A stretch of 64,000 bases of DNA, taken from the NCBI RefSeq assembly GCF_033110285.1, contig NZ_CP136995.1:682001-746000 (forward strand), in the 5' to 3' direction. The stretch comes from Ottowia sp. SB7-C50. Lineage in GTDB: Bacteria > Pseudomonadota > Gammaproteobacteria > Burkholderiales > Burkholderiaceae_C. The notes under the pieces are model-generated. The model was not told where the DNA came from, did no database searches, and worked only from the letters and a program-made list of their open reading frames with translations. Position numbers and translations under genes: made by a program. Positions within the stretch are counted from its first letter, which is position 1. The number at the start of each line of letters is the position of its first letter. Below, one piece after another: positions 8,486-17,183 of the stretch.

Positions 8486-9784
8486 TCAGTACCCGAGCAC
8501 GCGGGGCAGCCACAGCGCCAGCTCGGGCCAGATGATGACGGCCACCATCACCAGGCCCATGGCCAGCAGCATGGGGCCGACCCAGCGCACGGTTTCTTCC
8601 ATGCGCACCTTGGCAATGCGGCAGGACACCATCAGGTTGACCGCCAGCGGCGGCGTGAACTGGCCCAGCGCCACTTTCAGCGTCAGCAGCACGCCGAACC
8701 ATACCGGGTCCCAGTTGTAGTGCTGGACGATGGGCCACAGCAGCGGCACGAAGATCAGGAAGATCGACACGCCGTCCAGGAACATGCCCACGGTGATCAG
8801 CATCAAGATCAGCAGCGCCAGCACGCCGTATTCGCCCAGGCCCGAGTTGACGATGGCGCGCGTGATCGGGTCGATCACGCCCAGCGTCGACAGCGAAAAC
8901 GCGAAGATGCCCGCCAGCGACACCACCAGCAGGATCACCGCAGACAGCTCGCCCGATTCCTTGAGGATGGGGAACAGGTCGCGCAGCGTCATCGTGCGGT
9001 GCACGAACATGCCGACGAACAGGCCGTAGAACACCGCCACCACGGCCGCCTCGGTCGGCGTGAACCAGCCCATGCGCATGCCGCCCAGAATCAGCACCGG
9101 CGCGGCCAGGCCCCAGATGGCCTCGACGAAGCTTTTCAGTAGCGGCGGGCGCGGCAGCGACGATTCCAGCTGCCCCATGCCGTGCTTGCGCGCCATCCAC
9201 ACCGCCGGCACGATCAATGCAATGCCCGCCAGCACGCCCGGCACCATGCCCGCCGCAAACAGCGCCGGCACCGACGCGCCCGGCACCAGCACCGAATAGA
9301 CGATGAAGGCCACGCTGGGTGGAATCAAAATGTCGGTGGCCGCCGCCGCGCCCACCACGCTGGCCGAGTAGCTGGCCGGGTAGCCGGCGCGGTTCATGGC
9401 CGCGATCATCACCGCGCCCACCGCCGCCGCGTTGGCGGGGCCAGAGCCGGAAATGCCGCCCAGGAACATCGCCACGCAAATGGCCACCAGCGGCAGCATG
9501 CCGGGCCCGCGCCCCACCAGCGCGATGGCAAAGTTGACCAGCCGCTGCGCCACGCCCGAGCGGTCGAAGATCGAGCCGACCAGCACGAACATGGGAATCG
9601 CCAGCAGCGGGTACTTGCCCAGGCCGGCGTAAAAGTTCTGCGGCACCGCCAGCAGCCCGAACCAGGGCGCCTCGGCATTGGCCAGCGCAATGGCCGCCGC
9701 GCCCGCCAGGCCCAGCGACGCGCCGATCGGCACGCCGAGCAGCATCGTGACGATAAAAACGGCGAACAGCAGCGTCGCGATCAT
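8486..9784 (-). CDS. TRAP transporter large permease (DctM family)
   Basis: 432 residues, the usual DctM length, almost wholly hydrophobic with about a dozen predicted membrane helices. Family landmarks are FLGGISGSGPANAAAVGAVM, YSASVVGAAAATDILIPPSV and VALGQFTPPLAVNLMV. This subunit forms the sodium-coupled translocation channel in the inner membrane. The ATG at 9784 gives the standard N-terminus (MIATLLFAVFIVTMLLG); longer in-frame extensions upstream run into the repeat and are not conserved-looking. It lies between dctQ and dctP, each gap holding a dispersed repeat. Confidence 0.9.
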   Translation of the reverse strand: MIATLLFAVFIVTMLLGVPIGASLGLAGAAAIALANAEAPWFGLLAVPQNFYAGLGKYPLLAIPMFVLVGSIFDRSGVAQRLVNFAIALVGRGPGMLPLVAICVAMFLGGISGSGPANAAAVGAVMIAAMNRAGYPASYSASVVGAAAATDILIPPSVAFIVYSVLVPGASVPALFAAGMVPGVLAGIALIVPAVWMARKHGMGQLESSLPRPPLLKSFVEAIWGLAAPVLILGGMRMGWFTPTEAAVVAVFYGLFVGMFVHRTMTLRDLFPILKESGELSAVILLVVSLAGIFAFSLSTLGVIDPITRAIVNSGLGEYGVLALLILMLITVGMFLDGVSIFLIFVPLLWPIVQHYNWDPVWFGVLLTLKVALGQFTPPLAVNLMVSCRIAKVRMEETVRWVGPMLLAMGLVMVAVIIWPELALWLPRVLGY

Positions 9785-9786
9785 GA

Positions 9787-9915
9787 TTCGGCACTCCCCC
9801 CTGAGGCGCTGACGCGCCTTCCCCCCTCTCCGTGGGGAGGGGGGACAACGCCAGTGTCCGGCACAGGTCCGGCCACGGCGTTCGCTGGCACGGCCTGCTC
9901 CGCGGCCACCTGCGC
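9787..9915. repeat. Family B dispersed repeat between dctQ and dctM
   Basis: The fullest family B copy in the window: CTGAGGCGCTGACGCGCC, CCCCCCTCTCCGTGGGGAGG, then AACGCCAGTGTCCGG...CCGGCCACGGCGTT and a terminal GGCCTGCTCCGCGGCC. It separates two genes of the TRAP operon by 163 bases. Confidence 0.7.
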
Positions 9916-9947
9916 CCTGGTGCGCTGCTCGCTGCTGTTGTCGTGAA

Positions 9948-10526
9948 TCACGGTGCCCGCTCCTCGGCCCGCACCTCGGGCGATGTGGGCAATTCGCCGC
10001 TGTCCGCCGCGGGCTGGCCGCCACGCAGCATCAGGCCAACCGCACGCAGCATGATGGCCACGCTCAGGATCGGCAGCCACATCGTGTACCACCACTGCGG
10101 CACGCCAATGCCGGGCGAGGTCTCGCCGTACTGCACGTCGTCCCACAGCACGCGGGCCGACAGCACGGCGATCAGCCCGAACAGCAGCGCCACCATGGCC
10201 GCGCCAAACTTGGCCAGCGCACGCTGGCGCGCCTCGGGGCCGCTGTCGGCAAAGTATTCGATGCGGATGTGCCGGTTGCGCGCCACCGCGGCCGAGCCGG
10301 CCACCATCGACAGCACGATCATCAGGAACACCGACACCTCTTCCGTCCACGCGAACGAGGCATTGGTGAAGTAGCGCACCAGCACGTTGGCGAAGGTGAT
10401 GCACGCCAGCAGCGCCATGATGATGACTGTGAGCCAGTCTTCAACGGCCAGCGGCACGCGGGTGGGGGCGCCGGCATCGGCGGGGGGCGGGGCGCCGGGC
10501 GCCGTGTCGGGGGTGGGTTGGGACAT
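9948..10526 (-). CDS. TRAP transporter small permease (DctQ family)
   Basis: 192 residues with four hydrophobic helices and the DctQ core, including FAWTEEVSVFLMIVLSMVAG and AVARNRHIRIEYF. A proline/alanine-rich cytoplasmic N-terminus of about 30 residues precedes helix 1. DctQ pairs with DctM in the inner membrane. I chose the ATG at 10526 (MSQPTPD); a longer frame from 10565 is possible. It is the first gene of the minus-strand TRAP operon. A strong hairpin (10569-10594) lies about 40 bases upstream, in the presumed leader. Confidence 0.88.
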   Translation of the reverse strand: MSQPTPDTAPGAPPPADAGAPTRVPLAVEDWLTVIIMALLACITFANVLVRYFTNASFAWTEEVSVFLMIVLSMVAGSAAVARNRHIRIEYFADSGPEARQRALAKFGAAMVALLFGLIAVLSARVLWDDVQYGETSPGIGVPQWWYTMWLPILSVAIMLRAVGLMLRGGQPAADSGELPTSPEVRAEERAP

Positions 10527-11110
10527 GAGCAAACGGGGCCGCTCGCGGGCGGTACGGGCCAACAAACAGGCGGCGCCACAGGTGCGGCGCCGCCAAGGGG
10601 CCTATGTTAAGGCAAGGCTGACCAGGCCTCTCGGGGCGCTGGCGCCTGTGGACGGCGGCCTGCGGCGTTGCCCATCCTCGCCATGGCCCATGGCTGCGCT
10701 TTGCGCCTGGCTGCCCACCTAAAGCCCAGCGCCGGCAGTCACGGCGACTGGTGCAGCGTCACCTGGATGCCACCAGCAGTGGCCGCCGCGCGGGCAAAAC
10801 GGTATCATCGCCCCATGCAACCCTTGAGCGACCTGATCCTGCACGCCCGCGCGGCGCGTGGTGGGTCGCGCGTGCCCACTGTCTTTTCGTCGGCGCGGAC
10901 CCAGGCGGTCCGACGTGCGCGGCCATCCGCCGCACCCCGCTGAGCCCGACGACCCATCCGCCTCCCATCGCTCTGACTAGAGCGCAGCGCCCCCGGATCG
11001 TCGGGCCAACCCGCCGCGGCGCCGTTTCCCGTTTTTCACGTTTCCGTCGATGACCTGCGCATGAGCAGGTAGGGCGCTCCCCGAGCGCATCGAATTCCAA
11101 GGAGCCTGCC
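10527..11110. other. 584-base gap: dctQ leader hairpin, no supported gene
   Basis: The strongest element is a 9-bp perfect hairpin, GGCGGCGCC/GGCGCCGCC at 10569-10594 with an 8-base loop, in the likely 5' leader of dctQ. A GGTATCAT box followed by a 42-codon ATG frame (10815-10943, starting MQPLSDLILHARAARG) is present, but it has no ribosome-binding site or recognisable relative, so I do not call it. GGATCGTCGGGCC and CCCGACGACCC near 10944-11010 could pair in the rnk leader. Confidence 0.45.
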
Positions 11111-11536
11111 ATGTCACCTGCCGCCAATTTCCACCGCACCATCACCGATCTGGACCACGTGCGCATCTTCAACCTGCTGCGCCGCCAGGCCGCGGCCGGC
11201 TCGGCATCCGACCACGCCAGCGTGCTGGCCGAGGTGATCGACGCCGCCGACCAGGTGCGCCCGCAAGAGATCGCCGGCGACGTGGTCACCATGTATTCCA
11301 AGCTGCGCGTGGCCGACCCGGCCGGCGGTGACGAGCGCAGCGTCACGCTGGTCTACCCGCCCGACGCCGACGCCGCGCAGGGCATGATCTCGGTGCTGTC
11401 GCCGCTGGGCACTGCGCTGCTGGGCGTTCGCGTCGGTGAAGTGGCGCACTGGCAGGGCGCCGACGGCAAGCCCGGCGCCTTGACCGTGCTGGCCATCGAA
11501 TTCCAGCCCGAAGCCAGCGGCGACTACACGGCCTGA
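11111..11536 (+). CDS. rnk: Nucleoside diphosphate kinase regulator Rnk (GreA/GreB-like)
   Basis: 141 residues. A short N-terminal helical region (residues 1-50) precedes a GreA/GreB C-terminal domain with the strands VVTMYSKLRVAD, SVTLVYPPDADAAQGMISVL and SPLGTALLGVRVGEVAHW. Rnk binds RNA polymerase in the secondary-channel region and was named for its effect on nucleoside diphosphate kinase in E. coli. It lacks the long coiled coil of GreA, which fits the short N-terminus. The start ATG follows AAGGAGCC at optimal spacing. It is monocistronic: the upstream gene is divergent and a palindromic repeat follows. Confidence 0.85.
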   Translation: MSPAANFHRTITDLDHVRIFNLLRRQAAAGSASDHASVLAEVIDAADQVRPQEIAGDVVTMYSKLRVADPAGGDERSVTLVYPPDADAAQGMISVLSPLGTALLGVRVGEVAHWQGADGKPGALTVLAIEFQPEASGDYTA

Positions 11537-11615
11537 GCGCCGCTGCGCTCCCGACCAGGCTCCTGCTGTGCCGCTGGCGCGGCTTCCCCCGGCCGGGTCG
11601 ATCCAGCGTCCGGGC

Positions 11616-11784
11616 CTAGGAGTCTGCGCGGCAGAAGGTGCGTCGGCTGCAACGCGCGAGAAAACGGTCCATCGCGGCGCTACCTCCGGCGCCCATAGCC
11701 CGGCTATGGGCTTGTCGGTAGACCGAAGCTGTCCTCGTTTTTCGCGCGTTTCGCTTCGACGCCTTCTACCGCGCAGACTCCTAG
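11616..11784. repeat. Long imperfect palindrome (169 bp) between rnk and pyrC
   Basis: The two ends are inverted copies: CTAGGAGTCTGCGCGG at 11616 and its complement ending at 11784, followed inward by AGAAGG and GTCG blocks and by a second matching pair, CGCGCGAGAAAACG/CGTTTTTCGCGCG. The centre contains a small CCCATAGCCCGGCTATGGG hairpin. The whole can fold into one long cruciform or RNA hairpin. No reading frame is contained. It looks like a non-autonomous palindromic repeat or a very strong bidirectional terminator. Confidence 0.75.
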
Positions 11785-11870
11785 CCCGTTCCGCGACCGT
11801 TTGAACACGGGCCATCGTCCTGCGCCGATGGCGTGTGGTTTCGGCGGTGGGCGGTGGGACAATTCGCGGC

Positions 11871-12911
11871 ATGAGCACTGCCGCGCAAACCCTCACCCTT
11901 ACCCGACCCGACGACTGGCACCTGCACGTGCGCGATGGCGCCGCGCTGGCCAGCGTGGTGCCGCACACCGCGGCGCAGTTTGGTCGCGCCATCATCATGC
12001 CCAACCTGCGCCCGCCCATCACCACGGCGGCGCAGGCGCTCTCCTATCAGGAGCGCATCCGGCAGGCCGTACCTGCGGGCGTGGCCTTTGAGCCGCTGAT
12101 GACGCTGTACCTTACCGACAACACGCCGCCCGACGAAATCGCCCGTGCCGCCGATGCGGGCGTGGTCGCGCTCAAGCTCTACCCCGCGGGCGCCACCACC
12201 AACAGCGACGCTGGCGTCACCGACATCCGCAAGACGTACAAGACGCTCGAAGCCATGCAGCGCGCCGGCCTCAAGCTGCTGGTGCACGGCGAGGTGACGG
12301 ACGCCGACATCGACCTGTTCGACCGCGAGGCCGTGTTCATCGACCGCGTGATGATTCCGCTGCGGCGCGACTTCCCTGCACTGAAGGTCGTCTTCGAGCA
12401 CATCACGACCAAAGAAGCAGCGCAGTACGTGCAGGGCGCCGACGCCCACACCGCCGCCACCATCACGGCGCACCACCTGCTCTACAACCGCAACGCCATC
12501 TTCATCGGCGGCATCCGCCCCCATTACTACTGCCTGCCGGTCCTCAAGCGCGAAGTGCACCGCCAGGCGCTGGTGCACGCCGCCACCAGCGGCAGCCCCC
12601 AGTTCTTTTTAGGCACCGACAGCGCCCCGCACCCCGCCCACCTGAAGGAACACGCCAGCGGTTGCGCGGGTTGCTACACGGCCCACGCGGCCTTGGAGCT
12701 GTATGCCGCCGCGTTCGAAGCCGCGGGTGCGCTGAACCAACTGGAAGGCTTTGCGTCTTTCCACGGGCCGGACTTTTATGACCTGCCGCGCAACACCGGT
12801 ACCGTGACCTTGAAGCGCGAAAGCTGGACCCCGCCCGAGAGCTATCCCTTTGGCGACGCGACGGTCAAGCCGCTGGCGGGCGGCGAGCCGCTGGCCTGGC
12901 GTCTGGTCTGA
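11871..12911 (+). CDS. pyrC: Dihydroorotase, class II
   Basis: 346 residues, the same size as E. coli PyrC. Zinc ligands are visible: His17 and His19 in WHLHVRDG, the carbamylated Lys102 in ALKLYPAG, then LLVHGE, VFEHITT and the catalytic Asp in FLGTDSAPH. The enzyme cyclises carbamoyl aspartate to dihydroorotate in pyrimidine synthesis, in the cytoplasm. I chose the ATG at 11871, which gives [17 protein letters not shown]; the upstream in-frame ATG at 11835 adds a non-conserved leader. In relatives pyrC is often followed directly by a DUF3025 gene, as here, although here about 320 bases intervene. Confidence 0.93.
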   Translation: MSTAAQTLTLTRPDDWHLHVRDGAALASVVPHTAAQFGRAIIMPNLRPPITTAAQALSYQERIRQAVPAGVAFEPLMTLYLTDNTPPDEIARAADAGVVALKLYPAGATTNSDAGVTDIRKTYKTLEAMQRAGLKLLVHGEVTDADIDLFDREAVFIDRVMIPLRRDFPALKVVFEHITTKEAAQYVQGADAHTAATITAHHLLYNRNAIFIGGIRPHYYCLPVLKREVHRQALVHAATSGSPQFFLGTDSAPHPAHLKEHASGCAGCYTAHAALELYAAAFEAAGALNQLEGFASFHGPDFYDLPRNTGTVTLKRESWTPPESYPFGDATVKPLAGGEPLAWRLV

Positions 12912-13233
12912 CGGCCAGGCAGCGTCTTTTCCCAAGACAACCGCGCACCAACCCTCGTCTATAGATCATTGTCAGCTACATATTGTGTAGCTGAATGCCT
13001 CACAAAACGGCACCGCCGTTGTCAGGGCGATGTTCCGAATGCGGCGCCACCAGGTCCAGCCGCGCACATCCCCAACGTGACGGGTACCGCCTGCGCCAGC
13101 TCGTGCTGATGTTGCGCCAGCGCACTGCCGCAGGCAGCGTCAATCGACTGGAAGGTTGCAGCAGCAGCGACCAAAACGCGACCCGGGGCACACCCCTGTC
13201 GGCGCCCACCGAACCTGGAGATGACCCCTCGCA
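12912..13233. other. Gap after pyrC with a small palindrome
   Basis: A 9-bp perfect inverted repeat TCAGCTACA / TGTAGCTGA with loop TATTG lies at 12972-12994, and AACGGC-ACC-GCCGTT follows at 13007-13021. A 107-codon frame on the minus strand (13022-13342) has no recognisable relative and no ribosome-binding site, so it is not called. The origin of the inserted bases is unclear. Confidence 0.4.
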
Positions 13234-14088
13234 ATGCCACCGCCCATGCAGTGTGTCGGGCATGGCAACGCGGCAGCGTGTGGCACGATTGGGAGGCGAT
13301 GGCAACGGACGGCATTCCGGGCGCGTGGGCGCCCCCCCGCAATCGACTGGGGCGCGCCCTGGTGCGCCCCGCTGGGCGCGCACGGCGGGGCTGCGCTGGC
13401 GCGCTGGGTGGCGGGTCAGCCGGTGGCCGATGCGCTGAACGCCGCGGGTGCCGCGCCGGTGCGCTTCGTGCCCCAGTCGGCGCTGCCGGAAGGGCAGGCC
13501 TACGAGCACTTCATCTTCACCCAGCGCGCGGTGCCCACGCGCGACAACCTGCACGACTTTTTCAACGGCTTGATGTGGTGCACCTTTCCGCGCACCAAGC
13601 TGGCGCTGAACGCGCTGCAGCACGCCGAGATCGCGCGCGACGGCGTGCGTGCCACGCGCGGCCCGGTGCGCGACGCCGCCACCGTGTTCGACGAGAACGG
13701 CGCCCTGCTGGCCGCGCCCGACGCGCTGTGGCAGGCGCTGGCCGCGCGCCGCTGGGCCGATCTGTTCGGGCCGCTGCGCCCGTTGTGGCGCCAGGCGCGG
13801 CTGTGGGTGTTTGGCCACGCGGCGCTCGAAAAACTGGTGTCGCCCTACAAATCGATCACGGCGCACGTCCTGCAAGCGCCGGCTGCTATTGAAACGATAG
13901 AGCAGGCCGATGCCTGGCTGGCCGGCTGGCTGACGGCCGAGCGGCTGGCGCCCAAGCCCTTCGCGCCGCTGCCGGTGCTGGGCGTGCCGGGCTGGTGGGC
14001 CGCCAACGAGGACGCGGCGTTCTACTACGACGCCACCGTGTTTCGCCCGGCGCGGGCGCCCGCGGCCCCGCGGTCGGCGGTGCGCTGA
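13234..14088 (+). CDS. DUF3025 family protein
   Basis: The DUF3025 core is evident from residue 35 on: AIDWGAPWCAPLG, then YEHFIFTQRAVPTRDNLHDF, FFNGLMWCTFPRTKLALNAL and RDAATVFDENGALL. The function of the family is unknown; its frequent neighbour is pyrC. The N-terminal 35 residues from the ATG at 13234 do not look conserved. An alternative ATG at 13299, behind GGGAGG, reads MATDGIPGAWAPP and would enter the conserved frame if the C7 run at 13332-13338 had six bases. The true start may therefore be 13299 with a one-base error. Near residue 212 the sequence LQAPAAIETIEQ matches a family A repeat fragment (about 13871-13905). Confidence 0.75.
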   Translation: MPPPMQCVGHGNAAACGTIGRRWQRTAFRARGRPPAIDWGAPWCAPLGAHGGAALARWVAGQPVADALNAAGAAPVRFVPQSALPEGQAYEHFIFTQRAVPTRDNLHDFFNGLMWCTFPRTKLALNALQHAEIARDGVRATRGPVRDAATVFDENGALLAAPDALWQALAARRWADLFGPLRPLWRQARLWVFGHAALEKLVSPYKSITAHVLQAPAAIETIEQADAWLAGWLTAERLAPKPFAPLPVLGVPGWWAANEDAAFYYDATVFRPARAPAAPRSAVR

Positions 14089-14103
14089 TGCGCTCGCGCC
14101 GCC

Positions 14104-14269
14104 AAGGCGACGCTGAACAAGTCCCCGTGGATGCTGGCGCTGTGGTTGGGGATGGGCTGCCAGGTGCAAACCGCAGCGATGGCGTGGACCATGGCGAGGA
14201 CTTGCAACGCCGCAGACCGCCCCAATCCACAGATGCCAGCGCCGCGAGGGGACTGTTCAGCGTCGCCTT
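14104..14269. mobile_element. MITE-like element with 22-23 bp terminal inverted repeats
   Basis: The left end AAGGCGACGCTGAACAAGTC at 14104 recurs in inverse orientation at the right end (14247-14269) with one base missing. The inverted ends extend into a CCCC and a GGCGCTGG block. The 166-bp element has no transposase gene. It lies between two convergent genes and supplies the TAA stop codon of the minus-strand kinase gene. The ends resemble those of IS elements, but the parent element cannot be named from this window. Confidence 0.65.
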
Positions 14270-15782
14270 AAGGCAGCGCCGCGTCCCACGCCGCCCAATC
14301 GACCGGCGCCTGCGTGTCGATCACCAGCGCGTGCGCGGCCTCGGCCGGTATGAGCGGCTCGCGGTGGGCCAGCTGGCTGGCCAGCACCGACTCGCCCGCT
14401 TCGGACGCGTCACCGCCTGCCGCCTCGCGCTGTCGCACGCGCTCGCGCAGCACGGCTTCAGGCGCGTCGAAGGCCAGGATGCGCCACGGCACGCCCAGCG
14501 ATTCGGCCAGCGCGATGAAGGGCGCGCGGCGCGCTGCACGAATGAAGGTGGCGTCGACCAGCACCGGCTGGCCGGCCTGCAGCGCGCCGCGTGCCACATC
14601 CGCCAAGCGGACAAACACGCGGTCGCTGGTGGCTTCGTCGTAGATGCCGCCGGGCACGCTGGCGCTGCTGACGTGCGGCGCCAGGCCGAACAGGCGCTTG
14701 CGCTCGACGTCGGCGCGCACGCGCACCAGCCCGCGCTGCTCGACCAGCGCCTGCGTCTGGCTGCTCTTGCCCGAGCCGCTGACGCCCATCGTCAGCGCCA
14801 GCCAGGGGCGGCGCGGTGCGGCCAGGCGCGTGGCCAGATCGACGTAGCGCGCCGCTTCGTCGGCCGCCCCGTCGGCACCCTGCGCCGCGCGCAGCGCCGC
14901 CACCTTGGCACGCACCAGGGCGCGGTAGACGGCGTCGTACGGCAGCCGCGCGACGGCGCCGAAGTCGCCGGTCTGCTCCAGCCAGGTGTTGAGAAAACGC
15001 CACGCCAGCGGCGCCAGCCCATGCGCGTGCAGGTCCATGAACAGAAAGGCGATGTCGCATGCGGTGTCGATCCAGCGCAGGCGCGGGTTGAACTCGATGG
15101 CGTCGAACAGGACCGGGCGGCCGTGCAGCCACAGCAGGTTGCCCAGGTGCAGGTCGCCGTGGCCTTCACGCACGTGGCCGGCGGCGCGGCGCGCGGCCAT
15201 CAGCGGGGCCAGGCGCGTGGCTTCGGCCTGCGTCCACTGCTGCAATTTCAATAGCTGCTCGCGCTGTCCAGACAAGCGCTGGAGGCCTGAAAGAGGCATG
15301 AAATTGTCCTGCGCCAGCTGGGCCAGGGTGGCCGCATCGCCATACGGGCTGTCCGGTGGCGCGACGTCGCTGCGCGCCTGAAAGGCGGCGATCTCGCGCG
15401 CCAGCGCGTCGATGTGGGCGGCGCGCAGTTCGCCCCGCGCTGCGCGGCCCGCCAGCAGCGCGTCGGCCGGAAAGCGCCGCATGTGCACGGCCCAGTCCAT
15501 CGGCGGGCCGCTGCCGCCGATCTGCGGCGCGTCGGGCGGTCCGGTGACGGGCACGACGCCCAGGTACAGGTGCGGCGCGGTGCGGCGGTTGATGCGCAGC
15601 TCTTCTTCGCAGGCGGCGCGGCGTTGTTCCAGGCTGGCGAAATCGACGAAATCGAGCTTGAGGGGTTTTTTCAGCTTGTAGGCCTCGTCGCCCGCCAGCA
15701 GCAGCCAGGAGAGATGGGTTTCGATCAGCTCGGTGCCGGCGCCGAGCGTGCGGCGCAGGGCGGCGATCAGGGGCGCGGACAC
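14268..15782 (-). CDS. Bifunctional aminoglycoside phosphotransferase-like / AAA P-loop kinase
   Basis: About 504 residues in two parts. The N-terminal half is APH-like (LKKPLKLDFVDFASLEQR; GHGDLHLGNLLWLHGRPVLF is the kinase catalytic loop; FDAIEFNPRLRWIDTACDIA is the metal-binding region). The C-terminal third is an AAA_33-type P-loop domain with Walker A GVSGSGKSS. This fusion is widespread and uncharacterised; it is probably a small-molecule kinase. GTG at 15782 and GTG at 15797 are both possible starts; the second lies in a repeat, so I prefer 15782. Around 15241-15300 a family A-like fragment is read in frame (MPLSGLQRLSGQREQLLKLQ). The stop codon comes from the inverted-repeat element downstream. 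Confidence 0.82.
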   Translation of the reverse strand: MSAPLIAALRRTLGAGTELIETHLSWLLLAGDEAYKLKKPLKLDFVDFASLEQRRAACEEELRINRRTAPHLYLGVVPVTGPPDAPQIGGSGPPMDWAVHMRRFPADALLAGRAARGELRAAHIDALAREIAAFQARSDVAPPDSPYGDAATLAQLAQDNFMPLSGLQRLSGQREQLLKLQQWTQAEATRLAPLMAARRAAGHVREGHGDLHLGNLLWLHGRPVLFDAIEFNPRLRWIDTACDIAFLFMDLHAHGLAPLAWRFLNTWLEQTGDFGAVARLPYDAVYRALVRAKVAALRAAQGADGAADEAARYVDLATRLAAPRRPWLALTMGVSGSGKSSQTQALVEQRGLVRVRADVERKRLFGLAPHVSSASVPGGIYDEATSDRVFVRLADVARGALQAGQPVLVDATFIRAARRAPFIALAESLGVPWRILAFDAPEAVLRERVRQREAAGGDASEAGESVLASQLAHREPLIPAEAAHALVIDTQAPVDWAAWDAALP

Positions 15783-15787
15783 GTGGT

Positions 15788-15845
15788 CAGCCCTCACCCC
15801 AACCCTCTCCCAAGGGGAAAGGGCGCCCTACCGGGGGCAGGCTCG
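15788..15845. repeat. CTCACCCCAACCCTCTCCC-type intergenic repeat
   Basis: The gap between the kinase and argE is filled by CCTCACCCCAACCCTCTCCC followed by AAGGGGAAAGGGCGCC. This sequence type recurs in the intergenic regions of many proteobacteria. It can form a CTCTCCC/GGGAAAG-type hairpin and may act as a weak terminator. Confidence 0.5.
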
Positions 15846-16997
15846 TCACAGCGTGGCGGCCAGTTGGCGCAAGAACTTCTCGCACTGCACCAGCTGGTCG
15901 GCCTCGACAAACTCGTCCGGCTTGTGCGCCTGCTCGATGGAACCCGGCCCGCATACCACGGTGGGGATGCCGATGCCCTGGAACAGCCCGGCCTCGGTGC
16001 CGTAGGCGACCTTGCGCACGCTCTGGTCCTGCGTCAGTGCGCGCACCAGTTGCGTGATGGCGGCCTGCTCGCTGGCTTCCAGCCCCGGCGCGCCCGAGGC
16101 GCGTTCGATGTCGATGCGCGCGGCGGGAAATTCGCGCTGCATGCGGGGCAGCAAATCGTCTTGCACATAGCGCTCGATGCGCTGCTGGATGCCTTCCCAC
16201 GGCTGCAGCGGCAGGTTGCGGAATTCGTAGCTGAACTCGCACGCCTCAGGAATGGTGTTGACCGCGATGCCGCCGCTGATCTGGTTGGTGGTGATGGTGG
16301 TGTAGGGCACGTCGTAGTGCTCGTCAAACGGCCCTTCGGCGCGCCAGGCGTCGGCCAGGTCGCGGATGTGGCAGATCAGCCGCGCCGCGTATTCGATGGC
16401 GTTGCAGCCCTGCGGCGTCAGCGACGAATGCGCCGCCCTGCCGTGCACCCGGCAGCGGTACAGGTTGAGCCCCTTGTGCGCCACCACCGGCTTCATCGAC
16501 GTCGGCTCGCCCACCACGCAGCCGTCGACGCGGATGCCGCGCTCGCGCAGTTCGGCCAGCAGAAAGGGCGCGCCCAGGCAGAACACCTCTTCGTCGTACG
16601 ACAGCGCCAGGTGCAGCGGCTTGCTGCGCGGCTGCGCCATGAAGTCGGGCACCAGCGCCAGCGCGGTGGCGATGAAGCCCTTCATGTCGCAACTGCCGCG
16701 CGCGTACAGCTTGCCGTCTTTTTCGGTCAGCTTGAAGGGGTCGGTGGCCCAGTTCTGGCCGTCCACGGGCACCACGTCGGTGTGGCCCGACAGGGCGATG
16801 CCGCCCTGGGTGGCACCGTCCTGCGCCGGCAGGGTGCAGAACAGGTTGGCCTTGGTGCCTTCGGCGTTCAGGTTGAGCCACGGATCGAGCCCGTGGCCCC
16901 TGAGCGCGTCGCGCACGGTCTCGATCAGGCCGAGGTTGGAGTTGCGGCTGGTGGTGTCGATGGCCGTCAGGCGGTCGAGCCAGGCGAGGGTGTTCAT
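15846..16997 (-). CDS. argE: Acetylornithine deacetylase
   Basis: 383 residues, an M20-family metallohydrolase. Metal ligands are visible in LSGHTDVVPVDGQNW and the catalytic region YARGSCDMKGFIATAL; the dimerisation domain and RAAHSSLTPQGCNAIEYAAR follow. A final CGPGSIEQAHKPDEFVEADQ carries the last ligand. ArgE removes acetate from N-acetylornithine in arginine synthesis. Starting at the ATG at 16997 gives MNTLAWLDRLTAIDTTSRNS, which fits the family. It is minus strand, downstream of nothing obvious; htpX is divergent with a 186-base gap. Confidence 0.9.
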   Translation of the reverse strand: MNTLAWLDRLTAIDTTSRNSNLGLIETVRDALRGHGLDPWLNLNAEGTKANLFCTLPAQDGATQGGIALSGHTDVVPVDGQNWATDPFKLTEKDGKLYARGSCDMKGFIATALALVPDFMAQPRSKPLHLALSYDEEVFCLGAPFLLAELRERGIRVDGCVVGEPTSMKPVVAHKGLNLYRCRVHGRAAHSSLTPQGCNAIEYAARLICHIRDLADAWRAEGPFDEHYDVPYTTITTNQISGGIAVNTIPEACEFSYEFRNLPLQPWEGIQQRIERYVQDDLLPRMQREFPAARIDIERASGAPGLEASEQAAITQLVRALTQDQSVRKVAYGTEAGLFQGIGIPTVVCGPGSIEQAHKPDEFVEADQLVQCEKFLRQLAATL

Positions 16998-17183
16998 GGC
17001 GGTGGCAGCAGGGTGGCAAAGGGCCAGTTTAGGGCCAGCTGCGCAAAATAAGAGCCGCTTTTTGCCGATCAGGCGGGAACCGCGGGGGCTTGAATATGCT
17101 CCAATCGCGCGTACTTTGTAGGCAACATGCAAGGGTTGCCCGGCCAACCCGCCCAAAAACGCACTTTTCACCGAGGGAACCCG

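Noticed and set aside
10815..10943. 42-codon gene in the dctQ-rnk gap
   Set aside because: A GGTATCAT box precedes it, but there is no ribosome-binding site, no recognisable relative and a strongly Arg/Ala-rich end.
13022..13342. 106-codon minus-strand gene between pyrC and DUF3025
   Set aside because: No start signal, no domain, and it overlaps the start of the DUF3025 gene in antisense.
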